DNA of 64,000 nucleotides from NCBI RefSeq assembly GCF_017901155.1, contig NZ_CP072800.1, positions 1,701,283-1,765,282 on the forward strand, in the 5' to 3' direction. Position numbers and translations under genes: made by a program. Below are positions 15,638 to 24,208 of this stretch, in pieces; within the stretch, counting starts at the first letter, position 1, and every line of letters starts with the position of its first letter. Origin of the DNA: Candidatus Thiothrix anitrata. Lineage in GTDB: Bacteria; Pseudomonadota; Gammaproteobacteria; Thiotrichales; Thiotrichaceae. Under the pieces are notes generated by a model. The model made no database searches, was not told where the DNA came from, and saw only the letters and a program-made list of their open reading frames with translations.

Positions 15638-16897
15638 TAGCCAAGTTGCTACTGTATCCACTGGTAACTCATCGGTGTTACTGAGTGGGTCGGCAACGAG
15701 GATAAGCCCCGGTTTGTGTAATTGTTCCCCGAAGTATTCGAGTGCATGAATTTCACGCTGGCGGGTTTTCGCGTCTTCCAGCGAGTAGCTCACCTGATAT
15801 AGGGTTTGCCCGTCGAAAAAGTCCACTTCGTAAGTATCACGCACATAACTCAGGTTGAGAGCGCGGCGGTTGAGTTCGATAAACACCATATTTTCTAATG
15901 CCTGCCCCAGGTTGCGGGTGGGTTTGGTGGCGGTTTGCAGAAAACCGTTGTCGAGCGCGTAAAGCTTTTTTTGCGATTTGATACGTTCTTTGGGTTTGTG
16001 ATGGAAACGTTCAAGGCGTTTGACCAAGAAAGTTTCCTCGAAATAATCCAAATAGTCGCGCAAAGTTTTGTCGCTAATGCCGAACGTTTGGCTCAAGGTG
16101 GTGTAATTGATTTCGCGAGTAGCATTCGTCATTAGGTAAAAAAACAGGCGTTCCAGCGTGGCGGCATTGCGTATCTGGTGGCGTGGCACAATATCTTGGT
16201 ACAGGATGTTTTGCGCGTAACTGAGTAAAATCGCTTGACGGATAGCGGGCGTAGGTGCGGTAAAAACTTCAAAGAATCCGCCCCATTGCAGGTAGTTGTC
16301 GAAGGCTTGCAGGATGGCGATGCGCTGTTGGGTGCGGCTAAGTTCGTCTTGGTGCGGTATTTCCAGATAGCGTAAATATTCGCTGAAAGAAAAGGTATCC
16401 AGATGAATGTTTAAGCTGCGTCCACTCAGGAGGGTATTGAGGTCATTCGACAGCAGTGATGAGTTTGAGCCAGTCAGGATAAATTTGATATTGCCCGTTT
16501 CGTATTTGCTTTTGACAAAGACTTGCCAGTTCTGGAAAAACTGTACTTCATCCAAAAACACATAAACCTTGCCCTGTGGGTTGGCGAGTTGTAAATAGGT
16601 GTCGTACAGTGTGTTCAGATAGGCTGCATTGTGGCGATACTCGATAAACCACGGTTGTTCCAGATTGAGGAACAGAATATTGGTGGGGTGTACGCCTTGC
16701 TCCAGCAAATGTTGGATGCCCTGTTTAGCGAGTACACTTTTTCCGCAGCGACGGATGCCACTGATGGTGATAATTTGGCGCAAGGGCAGGTAATCTATCA
16801 ATGTCGACAGTCGTTCACGCGGTACAGCCGTATAGTGTTCTCCCTGCCAATGCGGGTTTTGTTCGGTGAGAATGGCTTTGATGGTTTCTGTAGTCAT
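15626..16897 (-). CDS. AAA_14/DUF4143 ATP-binding protein
   Basis: This 423-aa protein has Walker A GIRRCGKSVL, Walker B VYVFLDEVQFF and sensor ILTGSNSSLLS, then a winged helix and a C-terminal DUF4143 domain ending in a PD-(D/E)XK-like strand (YVRDTYEVDFFDGQTLYQVSYS). Such ATPases are accessory genes of unknown role, common in genomes rich in mobile elements. It is convergent with pepP and sits between pepP and ubiH, which are normally neighbours. Transfer is likely but the composition does not differ strongly. Confidence 0.85.
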   Translation of the reverse strand: MTTETIKAILTEQNPHWQGEHYTAVPRERLSTLIDYLPLRQIITISGIRRCGKSVLAKQGIQHLLEQGVHPTNILFLNLEQPWFIEYRHNAAYLNTLYDTYLQLANPQGKVYVFLDEVQFFQNWQVFVKSKYETGNIKFILTGSNSSLLSNDLNTLLSGRSLNIHLDTFSFSEYLRYLEIPHQDELSRTQQRIAILQAFDNYLQWGGFFEVFTAPTPAIRQAILLSYAQNILYQDIVPRHQIRNAATLERLFFYLMTNATREINYTTLSQTFGISDKTLRDYLDYFEETFLVKRLERFHHKPKERIKSQKKLYALDNGFLQTATKPTRNLGQALENMVFIELNRRALNLSYVRDTYEVDFFDGQTLYQVSYSLEDAKTRQREIHALEYFGEQLHKPGLILVADPLSNTDELPVDTVATWLLRH

Positions 16898-16979
16898 GGA
16901 AAGAAGCCTAGTATTCAGAAGTATACTTCCTAATATTAGGTGTTTTTAGCGAAATAGCAAACACAAGACGGGAGTTCCC

Positions 16980-18194
16980 ATGTTTGATGTCCTAATCGTC
17001 GGTGGTGGTATGGTGGGCGCAAGCCTTGCGGTTGCGCTGAAACCGTTGAATCTGAAAGTGGGGCTGATCGAAGCCTATGACTTCGGCGTGGCGGAACAGC
17101 CAAGTTACGACGACCGTTCCATCGCGCTATCTTACGGTTCGAGCCGCATTTATCAGGGCATGGGCATTTGGAACACCTTGCAAGCGGGGGTGGAAAATAT
17201 TCAGCATATCCATGTTTCTGATCGTGGGCATTTCGGCGCGACACGTTTGGAGGCTGCGCAGGAAAATGTGCCAGCGTTAGGTTATGTGGTGGAAAGTCGG
17301 GTGCTGGGTAAGTTGTTGTACGACGAGTTGAACAGCAGCGATATTGAGCAATTTGTGCCTGCGAAAGTGTTTGGGTTGGAACAGGCGGCGGATTGCGTGC
17401 ATGTCAATATTGAGCGCAATGGCATTGTGGATACCTTGCAAACCCGCTTGCTGGTGGTGTCCGATGGCACGAATTCCAGTGTGCGCGATATGCTGGGGAT
17501 TGGGGTGACGCGCAGCGAATACCACCAGACCGCGTTGATTGCGAACGTGACGACGGCCGAACCGCACCGCAATACAGCTTATGAACGCTTTACTGCGAAT
17601 GGCCCGTTGGCGTTGTTGCCGTTGACGCAAGGGCGTTATTCGTTGGTGTGGACGCATCGTGATGCAGCGGTGGAAGCCACGATGCAGCTTGACGATGCAG
17701 CCTTTTTGAGTAAATTACAGGCGGAATTTGGTTATCGGCAAGGCGCGTTTACCAAAGTAGGGCAGCGTGCGACTTATCCGTTGGTGTTGCAAAAATCCGT
17801 ACAGGAAGTGGCTGGACGTGCAGTAGTGATTGGGAATTCCTCACATGCATTGCATCCAGTGGCGGGACAGGGCTTGAATCTGGGCTTGCGTGATGTGGCT
17901 ACCTTGGCGGATTTATTGGCAACGGCGGCACGCGAAGGTACAGATGCGGGGGCGGCGACGTTGTTGGCAGATTACGAGCAGCGGCGCAAACCGGATTATG
18001 CCAAGGTGTTACGTTACACCGATTCGTTGGTGCGGGTGTTTTCTAACGATTGGGGATTGTTGGGTCATGCGCGGGCGGGTGGTTTGCTGGCGGTGGATCG
18101 TATTCCGGCGTTACGTCAGTGGATTTCACGCCAAAGCATGGGGTTAAATTATCGGCAAGCGCGTTTGTCGCGAGGTTTAGGATTACGGGTTTGA
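16980..18194 (+). CDS. ubiH: 2-octaprenyl-6-methoxyphenol hydroxylase UbiH
   Basis: This 404-aa flavoprotein has the FAD-binding loop VGGGMVGASLAVAL, the DG-type segment VVSDGTNSSVRDMLGI and the second FAD motif HPVAGQGLNLGLRDVATLA. RSIALSYGSSRIYQGMGIW is characteristic of UbiH. It hydroxylates C4 of the ubiquinone ring precursor at the membrane. UbiI/UbiF are related alternatives; the pepP-linked position supports UbiH. The downstream gene starts within its stop codon. Confidence 0.9.
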   Translation: MFDVLIVGGGMVGASLAVALKPLNLKVGLIEAYDFGVAEQPSYDDRSIALSYGSSRIYQGMGIWNTLQAGVENIQHIHVSDRGHFGATRLEAAQENVPALGYVVESRVLGKLLYDELNSSDIEQFVPAKVFGLEQAADCVHVNIERNGIVDTLQTRLLVVSDGTNSSVRDMLGIGVTRSEYHQTALIANVTTAEPHRNTAYERFTANGPLALLPLTQGRYSLVWTHRDAAVEATMQLDDAAFLSKLQAEFGYRQGAFTKVGQRATYPLVLQKSVQEVAGRAVVIGNSSHALHPVAGQGLNLGLRDVATLADLLATAAREGTDAGAATLLADYEQRRKPDYAKVLRYTDSLVRVFSNDWGLLGHARAGGLLAVDRIPALRQWISRQSMGLNYRQARLSRGLGLRV

Positions 18195-18796
18195 TGGAAA
18201 CAATAGCGGAAACCTTGGCTGAGGTCGGCTGGGTAATTTTGCCTGATTTTATGCCGCTGGAGCAGGTGCGTGAATTGCGTGCGCAAGCTCAAGCGCAGTG
18301 GGACGCGGGGCAGTTTCATGCGGCGGGTATCGGGCGCGGTCAGGAACTCAATGTGAATGAGGCGGTACGCAGCGATCAGGTGCAGTGGCTGGAACAGGCT
18401 GAGTCTGGGGTGTTAGCTGATTATCAAGCACAGATTGAAAGCTTGCGCGGTAACTTAAACCGGATGTTATATCTGGGTTTGTTTGAGTTTGAGGGGCACT
18501 TTGCGGTGTACCCGCCGGGGGCGTTTTATCGGCGACATCTGGATAATTTTCGTGGTACGTCAGCACGGATTATTACCGCGATTTTGTATCTCAATGAAGA
18601 TTGGCAAGATGCGGATTGTGGGCAGTTACGTTTTTATACCGACACCACCGACGGTGGCGATTACGTCGATATTTTCCCGCGTGCGGGGCAGTTGGTGTTG
18701 TTTCGTAGTGCTAAATTTTGGCATGAAGTATTGCCAGCCCGTCGTGAACGTTTCAGTTTGACAGGCTGGCTGCGTACCCGTGGGGATGGGATTTAA
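18194..18796 (+). CDS. 2OG-Fe(II) oxygenase (SM-20/prolyl 4-hydroxylase-like)
   Basis: The start ATG at 18194 overlaps the ubiH stop. The 200-aa protein has the iron facial triad HLD (RRHLDNF) and distal His (FWHEVLPA), with Arg in RERFSLTGW for 2-oxoglutarate. RIITAILYLNEDW is a core strand of the SM-20 fold. Small members of this family hydroxylate protein proline; the target is unknown. Its 3' end overlaps the convergent gene by 4 bp. Confidence 0.85.
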   Translation: METIAETLAEVGWVILPDFMPLEQVRELRAQAQAQWDAGQFHAAGIGRGQELNVNEAVRSDQVQWLEQAESGVLADYQAQIESLRGNLNRMLYLGLFEFEGHFAVYPPGAFYRRHLDNFRGTSARIITAILYLNEDWQDADCGQLRFYTDTTDGGDYVDIFPRAGQLVLFRSAKFWHEVLPARRERFSLTGWLRTRGDGI

Positions 18797-20304
18797 GCAT
18801 TATCTTCCGGTTTGCCGCTGCGTTTGGGGTAAGGAAATAGATGATCCAGTGGTACGATCTTCCCGTCGGGTTGCACAATGCGGCAGTGTTGACGGCGTAA
18901 ATCACGCGGCTCAGGTACGCCACACGAATGCGCTAAAGTGCTGACTTCATGCACTAAATTGTGGTGGTAATGCGCTACTCGCGTGGCTTTGTCGGCTACT
19001 ACCAAGCCTTTTTGCAGTTTGGGATCGTGGGTGGTAATGCCGGTCGGGCAGGTGTTTTTGTTGCACTGCATCGCCTGAATACAGCCCAACGCGAACATAA
19101 AGCCGCGTCCGTTATTGATGAAATCTGCACCAGCGCACAAGGCCCATGCGACTTGCGATGGGTTGAGTAATTTCCCTGCCGCGATAATACGAATCCGCTC
19201 GCGTAACCCAAATTTGTAGAGCATATCCACCACGGTTGGCAGCGATTCCTGAATCGGTAGCCCGACGTAATCCATCAAACTCATCGGTGCAGCACCCGTG
19301 CCACCATCCGCACTATCGAGGGTGATGAAGTCAGGGGCGGATTCAATCCCGCGTCGGTTGATTTCGTGAAACAACTTTTCCAACCAGCCATAACCACCGA
19401 TAACCGCTTTGAAGCCGACAGGTTTCCCGGTCACGTCGCGGATGCGCTTGAGCATATCCAGCAAGTCTTGTTCGTCGTTAATTTCCGGGTGACGGTTGGG
19501 GCTGATGGAGGCTTGATGCACCGGAATGCCGCGAATTTGGGCGATTTCCGCGCTGACTTTTTCTGCCGGTAAAATGCCGCCTTTGCCCGGTTTCGCACCT
19601 TGGCTGAGTTTCAGCTCAAACATTTTGACTTGGGGAATTGCGGCTACTTCGCGCAGTTTGTCATCGCTAAGGTTGCCTGCTAAATCGCGTACCCCGTATT
19701 TCGCCGTCCCGATTTGGAACACCACATCGCAACCGCCGACTAAATGCGCCTCTGCTAAACCCCCTTCGCCGGTATTTAGCCAGCAGCCTGCTTGCGCCGC
19801 GCCGCGTGATAACGCGCTGATTGCAGGGTTGGAGAGTGCCCCATAACTCATGGCAGAAATATTAAAAAATGACGGTGCATCGTAAGGTTCGCGGCAATAA
19901 GGCCCGATGCGGCGCGGTTGAGTTTCGGCAATGTCCGTATCCAATACCGGGTAGGCGCAGTTGACGAAAATCGTCGTACCGGGGGCGTTCAAGTTAATGC
20001 TCGAACCAAACGCCACGGTGTTGTCGATGTTTTTTGCAGCACGGTAAACCCACGAACGTTGCGCCCGGTTGAACGGCATTTCCTCACGATCCATTGCAAA
20101 AAAGTATTGGCGCAAAAATTCGCCCAAATGTTCCAGCCAGTAACGGAAATGCCCGATAACCGGATAATTGCGCAAAATCGCACTTTTGGTTTGCCTGATG
20201 TCATGCAGGTACACGCCAACGCTGAACAGGATCAATGCGCCGATCGCAAAGATGAACAGGGCGGCTAAAAATTCCAGCAATGTGAAGAAAATACTGCCAT
20301 CCAT
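18793..20304 (-). CDS. FMN-binding glutamate-synthase family protein
   Basis: This 503-aa protein starts with a membrane segment (FTLLEFLAALFIFAIGALILF) and continues as a GltB-like FMN barrel. Recognisable parts are LSQGAKPGKGGILPAEK, TLDSADGGTGAAPMSLMDYVG, and a cysteine cluster CIQAMQCNKNTCPTGITTHD for a 3Fe-4S centre. Stand-alone proteins of this type lack the glutaminase domain and their electron partner and substrate are not established. Confidence 0.9.
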   Translation of the reverse strand: MDGSIFFTLLEFLAALFIFAIGALILFSVGVYLHDIRQTKSAILRNYPVIGHFRYWLEHLGEFLRQYFFAMDREEMPFNRAQRSWVYRAAKNIDNTVAFGSSINLNAPGTTIFVNCAYPVLDTDIAETQPRRIGPYCREPYDAPSFFNISAMSYGALSNPAISALSRGAAQAGCWLNTGEGGLAEAHLVGGCDVVFQIGTAKYGVRDLAGNLSDDKLREVAAIPQVKMFELKLSQGAKPGKGGILPAEKVSAEIAQIRGIPVHQASISPNRHPEINDEQDLLDMLKRIRDVTGKPVGFKAVIGGYGWLEKLFHEINRRGIESAPDFITLDSADGGTGAAPMSLMDYVGLPIQESLPTVVDMLYKFGLRERIRIIAAGKLLNPSQVAWALCAGADFINNGRGFMFALGCIQAMQCNKNTCPTGITTHDPKLQKGLVVADKATRVAHYHHNLVHEVSTLAHSCGVPEPRDLRRQHCRIVQPDGKIVPLDHLFPYPKRSGKPEDNA

Positions 20305-20441
20305 CGGTTGTTCTCCGGTTATTGTTTTGATCAGGTGGAACTATACAACATCCGTTGTGCAAAGGGATTGGTTGCCTTGTAAATCTGCTACCATCGGGGA
20401 TAATGCGTTGGCATAACGTGTACTAAGGTTGGGAAGGAAAA

Positions 20442-21593
20442 ATGCTGAACACTATTCAACAGCTCATTTCGCAGGGCGAGAATGCGCAAATAGAATTCAA
20501 ATCGGTAGCGGTACGTCCTGATGCTATAGCGCGAGAAATGGTGGCATTTGCTAACACTTTGGGTGGTACGTTATTGATCGGTGTGGAGGATGACGGCACA
20601 GTTTCAGGCATCAATACAAGTAGTCTTGATGAATGGGTTGCCAATATTAGTCGCAATAATATCACGCCAGCATTACAGGTTAGTGTTGAGCATATTGTGT
20701 TAAGTGACAAAACGTTGTGTGTGGTTACAGTTCCCAAGGGAAGGGATAAGCCTTACCAAACCTTGGATGGCAAATATTGGTTGCGGGTAGGCTCGACGAA
20801 TCGAATGGCAACCAAAGAGGAGTTGAGCCGTCTTTTCCAGCAAGCAGGATTGGTGCATTTTGATACTGCACCGGTTGCTGATACGGGTATCGAAGGGATC
20901 GACTTTCGCTTGGTTGATCATTACTACCGCACGTATTACGAAACCGCATTTTTGGATTTGTCCACCGATGAGCAGCAAAGTTTATTACTTAATGCCGATA
21001 TTTTGACTGAGTTTGAGGGCGTGCAGGTTGCTAGTGTTGGTGGTTTGTTGATGTTTGGTAAGCAGCCACAACGCCGCTTGCCCCACAGTTCCATCATGTT
21101 TGCAGTATTTAAAGGCGCGGATATTACGGATGACTTGGCGGATAAAAAGGAAGTCATTGGAACGCTACCGGAGTTGATCGACAAAACAGTGGGGCTGGTG
21201 CAATTATTTTTGCCAAATCCATCCACGATTGAGGGGACGCGTCGCACGGAAACGGTGTTGATTCCACTGAAGGTGATTCGTGAGGCTGTGGTGAATGCGG
21301 TAGCGCACCGTGATTATTCTTTGAGTCAGCGCAAGATACAGGTGTATGTGTTTAGTGATCGGGTTGAAATTACTTCACCCGGTAAATTAGCGAATACGTT
21401 GACGTTGGCAAAAATTCGTTATGGGAATTCTGCGCCGCGTAATATTTTTCTGATGAAGTTTTTAGATAATCTGCGGTATTTTGACGGATTAGGGCGCGGT
21501 GTTCCAATGATGCTAAAGCTTATGAATGAGCGAATTGTGTTTGAAGAGATTGGGGAGTTGTTTCGGGTGACGTTGCGGTTTGTCAAATACTGA
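20442..21593 (+). CDS. AlbA/Schlafen-domain ATP-binding regulator (RecG-like annotation)
   Basis: This 383-aa protein has an N-terminal AlbA_2 (Schlafen) domain with EFKSVAVRPDAIAREMVAFANTLGGTLLIGV, and a C-terminal GHKL-like part with IPLKVIREAVVNAVAHRDYS and GLGRGVPMM. Proteins of this kind are annotated as putative transcriptional regulators or RecG-like helicases; the biochemical role is unclear. It lies next to another accessory gene (YhcG nuclease), suggesting an acquired pair. Confidence 0.85.
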   Translation: MLNTIQQLISQGENAQIEFKSVAVRPDAIAREMVAFANTLGGTLLIGVEDDGTVSGINTSSLDEWVANISRNNITPALQVSVEHIVLSDKTLCVVTVPKGRDKPYQTLDGKYWLRVGSTNRMATKEELSRLFQQAGLVHFDTAPVADTGIEGIDFRLVDHYYRTYYETAFLDLSTDEQQSLLLNADILTEFEGVQVASVGGLLMFGKQPQRRLPHSSIMFAVFKGADITDDLADKKEVIGTLPELIDKTVGLVQLFLPNPSTIEGTRRTETVLIPLKVIREAVVNAVAHRDYSLSQRKIQVYVFSDRVEITSPGKLANTLTLAKIRYGNSAPRNIFLMKFLDNLRYFDGLGRGVPMMLKLMNERIVFEEIGELFRVTLRFVKY

Positions 21594-21648
21594 TAATATG
21601 TTGCCGCGTTTTTTCTTTCTACCCTCACGTTAAACAAGGGTGATAATC

Positions 21649-22665
21649 GTGAATAGTATTTTACCCGAAAAACCTTACGATGCATTGATCGCTACCATTA
21701 CCAGCACCTACGATCAAGGGCGTTTGCGAGCGGTACAAGCCGTCAATGTGCAACTGTTGGAAACCTATTGGCAAATTGGGCGGCATATCGTTGAGTTTGA
21801 ACAAGCAGGCAGTGCGAAAGCGGGCTATGGAAAATCGCTCATTAAGCAGCTTGCGACTGATTTGACGTTACGTTTTGGTAAGGGTTTTAGCCGTAGTAAT
21901 CTGATTCGTATTCGCCAGTTTTACCTGCTTTACCCAAAAGGTGCGTCACTGCCGCACTTTTTGACGTGGACTCATGTAGTTGAATTTCTCAAGATTGATG
22001 ATCCCTTAGAGCGTAGTTTTTATGAGCAACAATGCAGCCGTGAACGTTGGTCAGTTAGGGAATTAATGAGGCAAAAAAACAGTGCTTTGTTTCTACGTCT
22101 TGCCGCAAGCACTGACAAAGAAGGCATTCTACGTTTAGCACAGCAAGGGCAATTGATCGAACAGCCCGGCGATTTATTACGTGAACCCTATGTGTTTGAG
22201 TTTCTGAAAATTCCAGAGCCGTATCGGGTATCGGAATTGCAACTAGAAACGCTGCTTTGTGATCATTTACAACAATTTTTGCTGGAGCTGGGCAAAGGCT
22301 TTACCTACGTCGGGCGGCAATACCGAATCACGCTCAATAATACTCATTACAAAGTTGATTTGGTGTTTTATCACCGCATTTTGCGTTGTTTCGTGTTGAT
22401 TGATCTGAAAATCAATGAAGTGCAGCATCATGACATCGGGCAGATGAATCTCTATCTGGGTTACTTCGCCAATGAGGAAAATATTGAGGGCGATAATCCA
22501 CCGATTGGAATTATTTTGAGCCGTCATAAGGATGAGTTGCTGGTCGAATACGCCACCTATCAAATGAATAGCCAGCTTTTTGTACAGAAATATCAGCTTT
22601 ATTTGCCAAACGTAGAGGACTTGCGCCGCGAATTGGAACTGACATTGCAGGAGGCAGAAGAATGA
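21649..22665 (+). CDS. YhcG-type PD-(D/E)XK nuclease (DUF1016)
   Basis: A GTG at 21649, 8 bp after AAGGG, is chosen; a GTG at 21640 is possible. The protein has the DUF1016 N-terminal helical domain (VQLLETYWQIGRHIVEFEQ) and C-terminal nuclease core YKVDLVFYHRILRCFVLIDLK. YhcG proteins are restriction- or transposition-associated nucleases; function is uncertain. Its stop overlaps the bioA start as ATGA, so the accessory nuclease is translationally coupled to biotin synthesis. Confidence 0.88.
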   Translation: MNSILPEKPYDALIATITSTYDQGRLRAVQAVNVQLLETYWQIGRHIVEFEQAGSAKAGYGKSLIKQLATDLTLRFGKGFSRSNLIRIRQFYLLYPKGASLPHFLTWTHVVEFLKIDDPLERSFYEQQCSRERWSVRELMRQKNSALFLRLAASTDKEGILRLAQQGQLIEQPGDLLREPYVFEFLKIPEPYRVSELQLETLLCDHLQQFLLELGKGFTYVGRQYRITLNNTHYKVDLVFYHRILRCFVLIDLKINEVQHHDIGQMNLYLGYFANEENIEGDNPPIGIILSRHKDELLVEYATYQMNSQLFVQKYQLYLPNVEDLRRELELTLQEAEE

Positions 22666-23963
22666 CGACCACCAACCTCGACCGCCAGCACGTCTGGCAT
22701 CCCTTCACCCAAGCTCAAACCGCGCCCGACCCGATTCCGATCACTTCTGCCAAAGGTATTCGTTTGTACGCCGAAGACGGGCGCGAATTCCTTGATCTAA
22801 TTTCATCTTGGTGGGTGAATTTGCACGGGCACGCGCACCCGACGATTGCCGCTGCGATTGCTAAACAAGCGCATACCTTGGAGCAAGTGATTTTCGCCGG
22901 ATTTACCCATCAGCCTGCGGCGCAATTGGCGCACGAATTGGTGCAACGCTTGCCCGCCGGATTGACTCGCGTGTTTTTCAGCGATGACGGTTCGACAGCG
23001 GTGGAAGTGGCGTTGAAAATGGCATTGCAATATTGGCGCAACCAAGGCGAAGTGCAGCGCACTCGCTTTCTTGCGTTTGAAGGCGGCTATCATGGCGATA
23101 CGGTTGGGGCAATGTCGGTGGGGCGCGGTTCTGATTTTTTCAGCACTTACGGGAGTATGTTGTTTGAGGTGGGTTTATTGCCTTACCCGCAAACGTGGGA
23201 CGGCGATGCGGATGTAGTGAGTAAAGAGCAAGCGGCGTTAGCGGTGTTGGATGTGTATTTGGCACAACACGGTGAAACTTTAGCCGGGGTAATCATTGAG
23301 CCATTGGTGCAGGGTGCGGCGGGAATGCGGATGTGTCGCCCGGAATTTCTGCAACAGTTGGCGGCAAAGTTACGTGCAGCGGGTATTTTGCTGATTTTCG
23401 ATGAAGTCATGACCGGTTTTGGGCGCACGGGCGCGATGTTTGCGGCGATTAAAGCGCAGGTCATGCCGGATTTGATCTGTTTGTCGAAAGGTCTGACAGC
23501 CGGGTTTTTACCGATGTCAGTGACGGTGGCGAGTGAGGCGATTTATGCGGCATTTTTGGGTGAGAACTTTGATCGTGCGTTGATCCACGGGCATTCGTTT
23601 ACCGCGAATCCGTTGGGTTGTGCGGCGGCCTTGGCTTCGTTACAAGTGTTTGAAGACGAGCAAACCCTGGCGAAATTGCCGCAAATTGAAGCTTGGCATC
23701 GGCAGGGCTTGGCGCAATTGGCGGGGCATCCGGCGGTTCAGCATGTGCGGGTGACGGGAACGATTGCGGCATTTGATGTGATAACGGCGGATGCGGGGTA
23801 TACCTCAGCGGTGGGTGCGCAGCTCAAGGCGGTTTTCCACGAGCGTGGTTTGTTGCTGCGCCCGTTGGGGAATGTGGTTTATTTGTTGCCACCGTATTGC
23901 GTGACCCAAGACGAATTGGCGTTGGCTTACCAGACAATCGGTGAGGCGTTAATTGGGTATTAA
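22662..23963 (+). CDS. bioA: Adenosylmethionine-8-amino-7-oxononanoate aminotransferase BioA
   Basis: This 433-aa class III aminotransferase begins LDRQHVWHPFTQ, the BioA hallmark. PLP is bound by K276 in LICLSKGLTAGFLP, with ILLIFDEVMTGFGRTG upstream. It forms 7,8-diaminopelargonic acid from KAPA with SAM as amino donor. Other biotin genes (bioH, bioC) are 11 kb away. Confidence 0.95.
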   Translation: MTTTNLDRQHVWHPFTQAQTAPDPIPITSAKGIRLYAEDGREFLDLISSWWVNLHGHAHPTIAAAIAKQAHTLEQVIFAGFTHQPAAQLAHELVQRLPAGLTRVFFSDDGSTAVEVALKMALQYWRNQGEVQRTRFLAFEGGYHGDTVGAMSVGRGSDFFSTYGSMLFEVGLLPYPQTWDGDADVVSKEQAALAVLDVYLAQHGETLAGVIIEPLVQGAAGMRMCRPEFLQQLAAKLRAAGILLIFDEVMTGFGRTGAMFAAIKAQVMPDLICLSKGLTAGFLPMSVTVASEAIYAAFLGENFDRALIHGHSFTANPLGCAAALASLQVFEDEQTLAKLPQIEAWHRQGLAQLAGHPAVQHVRVTGTIAAFDVITADAGYTSAVGAQLKAVFHERGLLLRPLGNVVYLLPPYCVTQDELALAYQTIGEALIGY

Positions 23964-24070
23964 TTAATCTTTTTGTATAGTTACAGCGTCCATGATGAAG
24001 ATGAAAATACTAGCTGCTTGGTCATGGATGATTTACCAAAAATAAAAATAAAGCTTGAACGAGGAAACTC

Positions 24071-24154
24071 ATGACTATCGAATACAAACTGATTATGTTG
24101 CTCATTTCTGTATCTTTCATCAACCTGCTGCTGGCTTTGCCTGCCATTCATTAA
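24071..24154 (+). CDS. Possible small membrane protein (27 aa)
   Basis: An ATG preceded at good distance by GAGGAA opens a 27-codon frame: MTIEYKLIMLLISVSFINLL followed by LALPAIH. Almost the whole chain is one hydrophobic helix. It lies in the 245-bp gap between bioA and trpF. I know no homologue. The strong RBS and uninterrupted hydrophobic pattern are the only support. Confidence 0.4.
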   Translation: MTIEYKLIMLLISVSFINLLLALPAIH

Positions 24155-24208
24155 GCGGTGCGCGGCGTGTTGTGGTAGCGTAACACTTTTACGTTCAAGG
24201 AACTCGTT

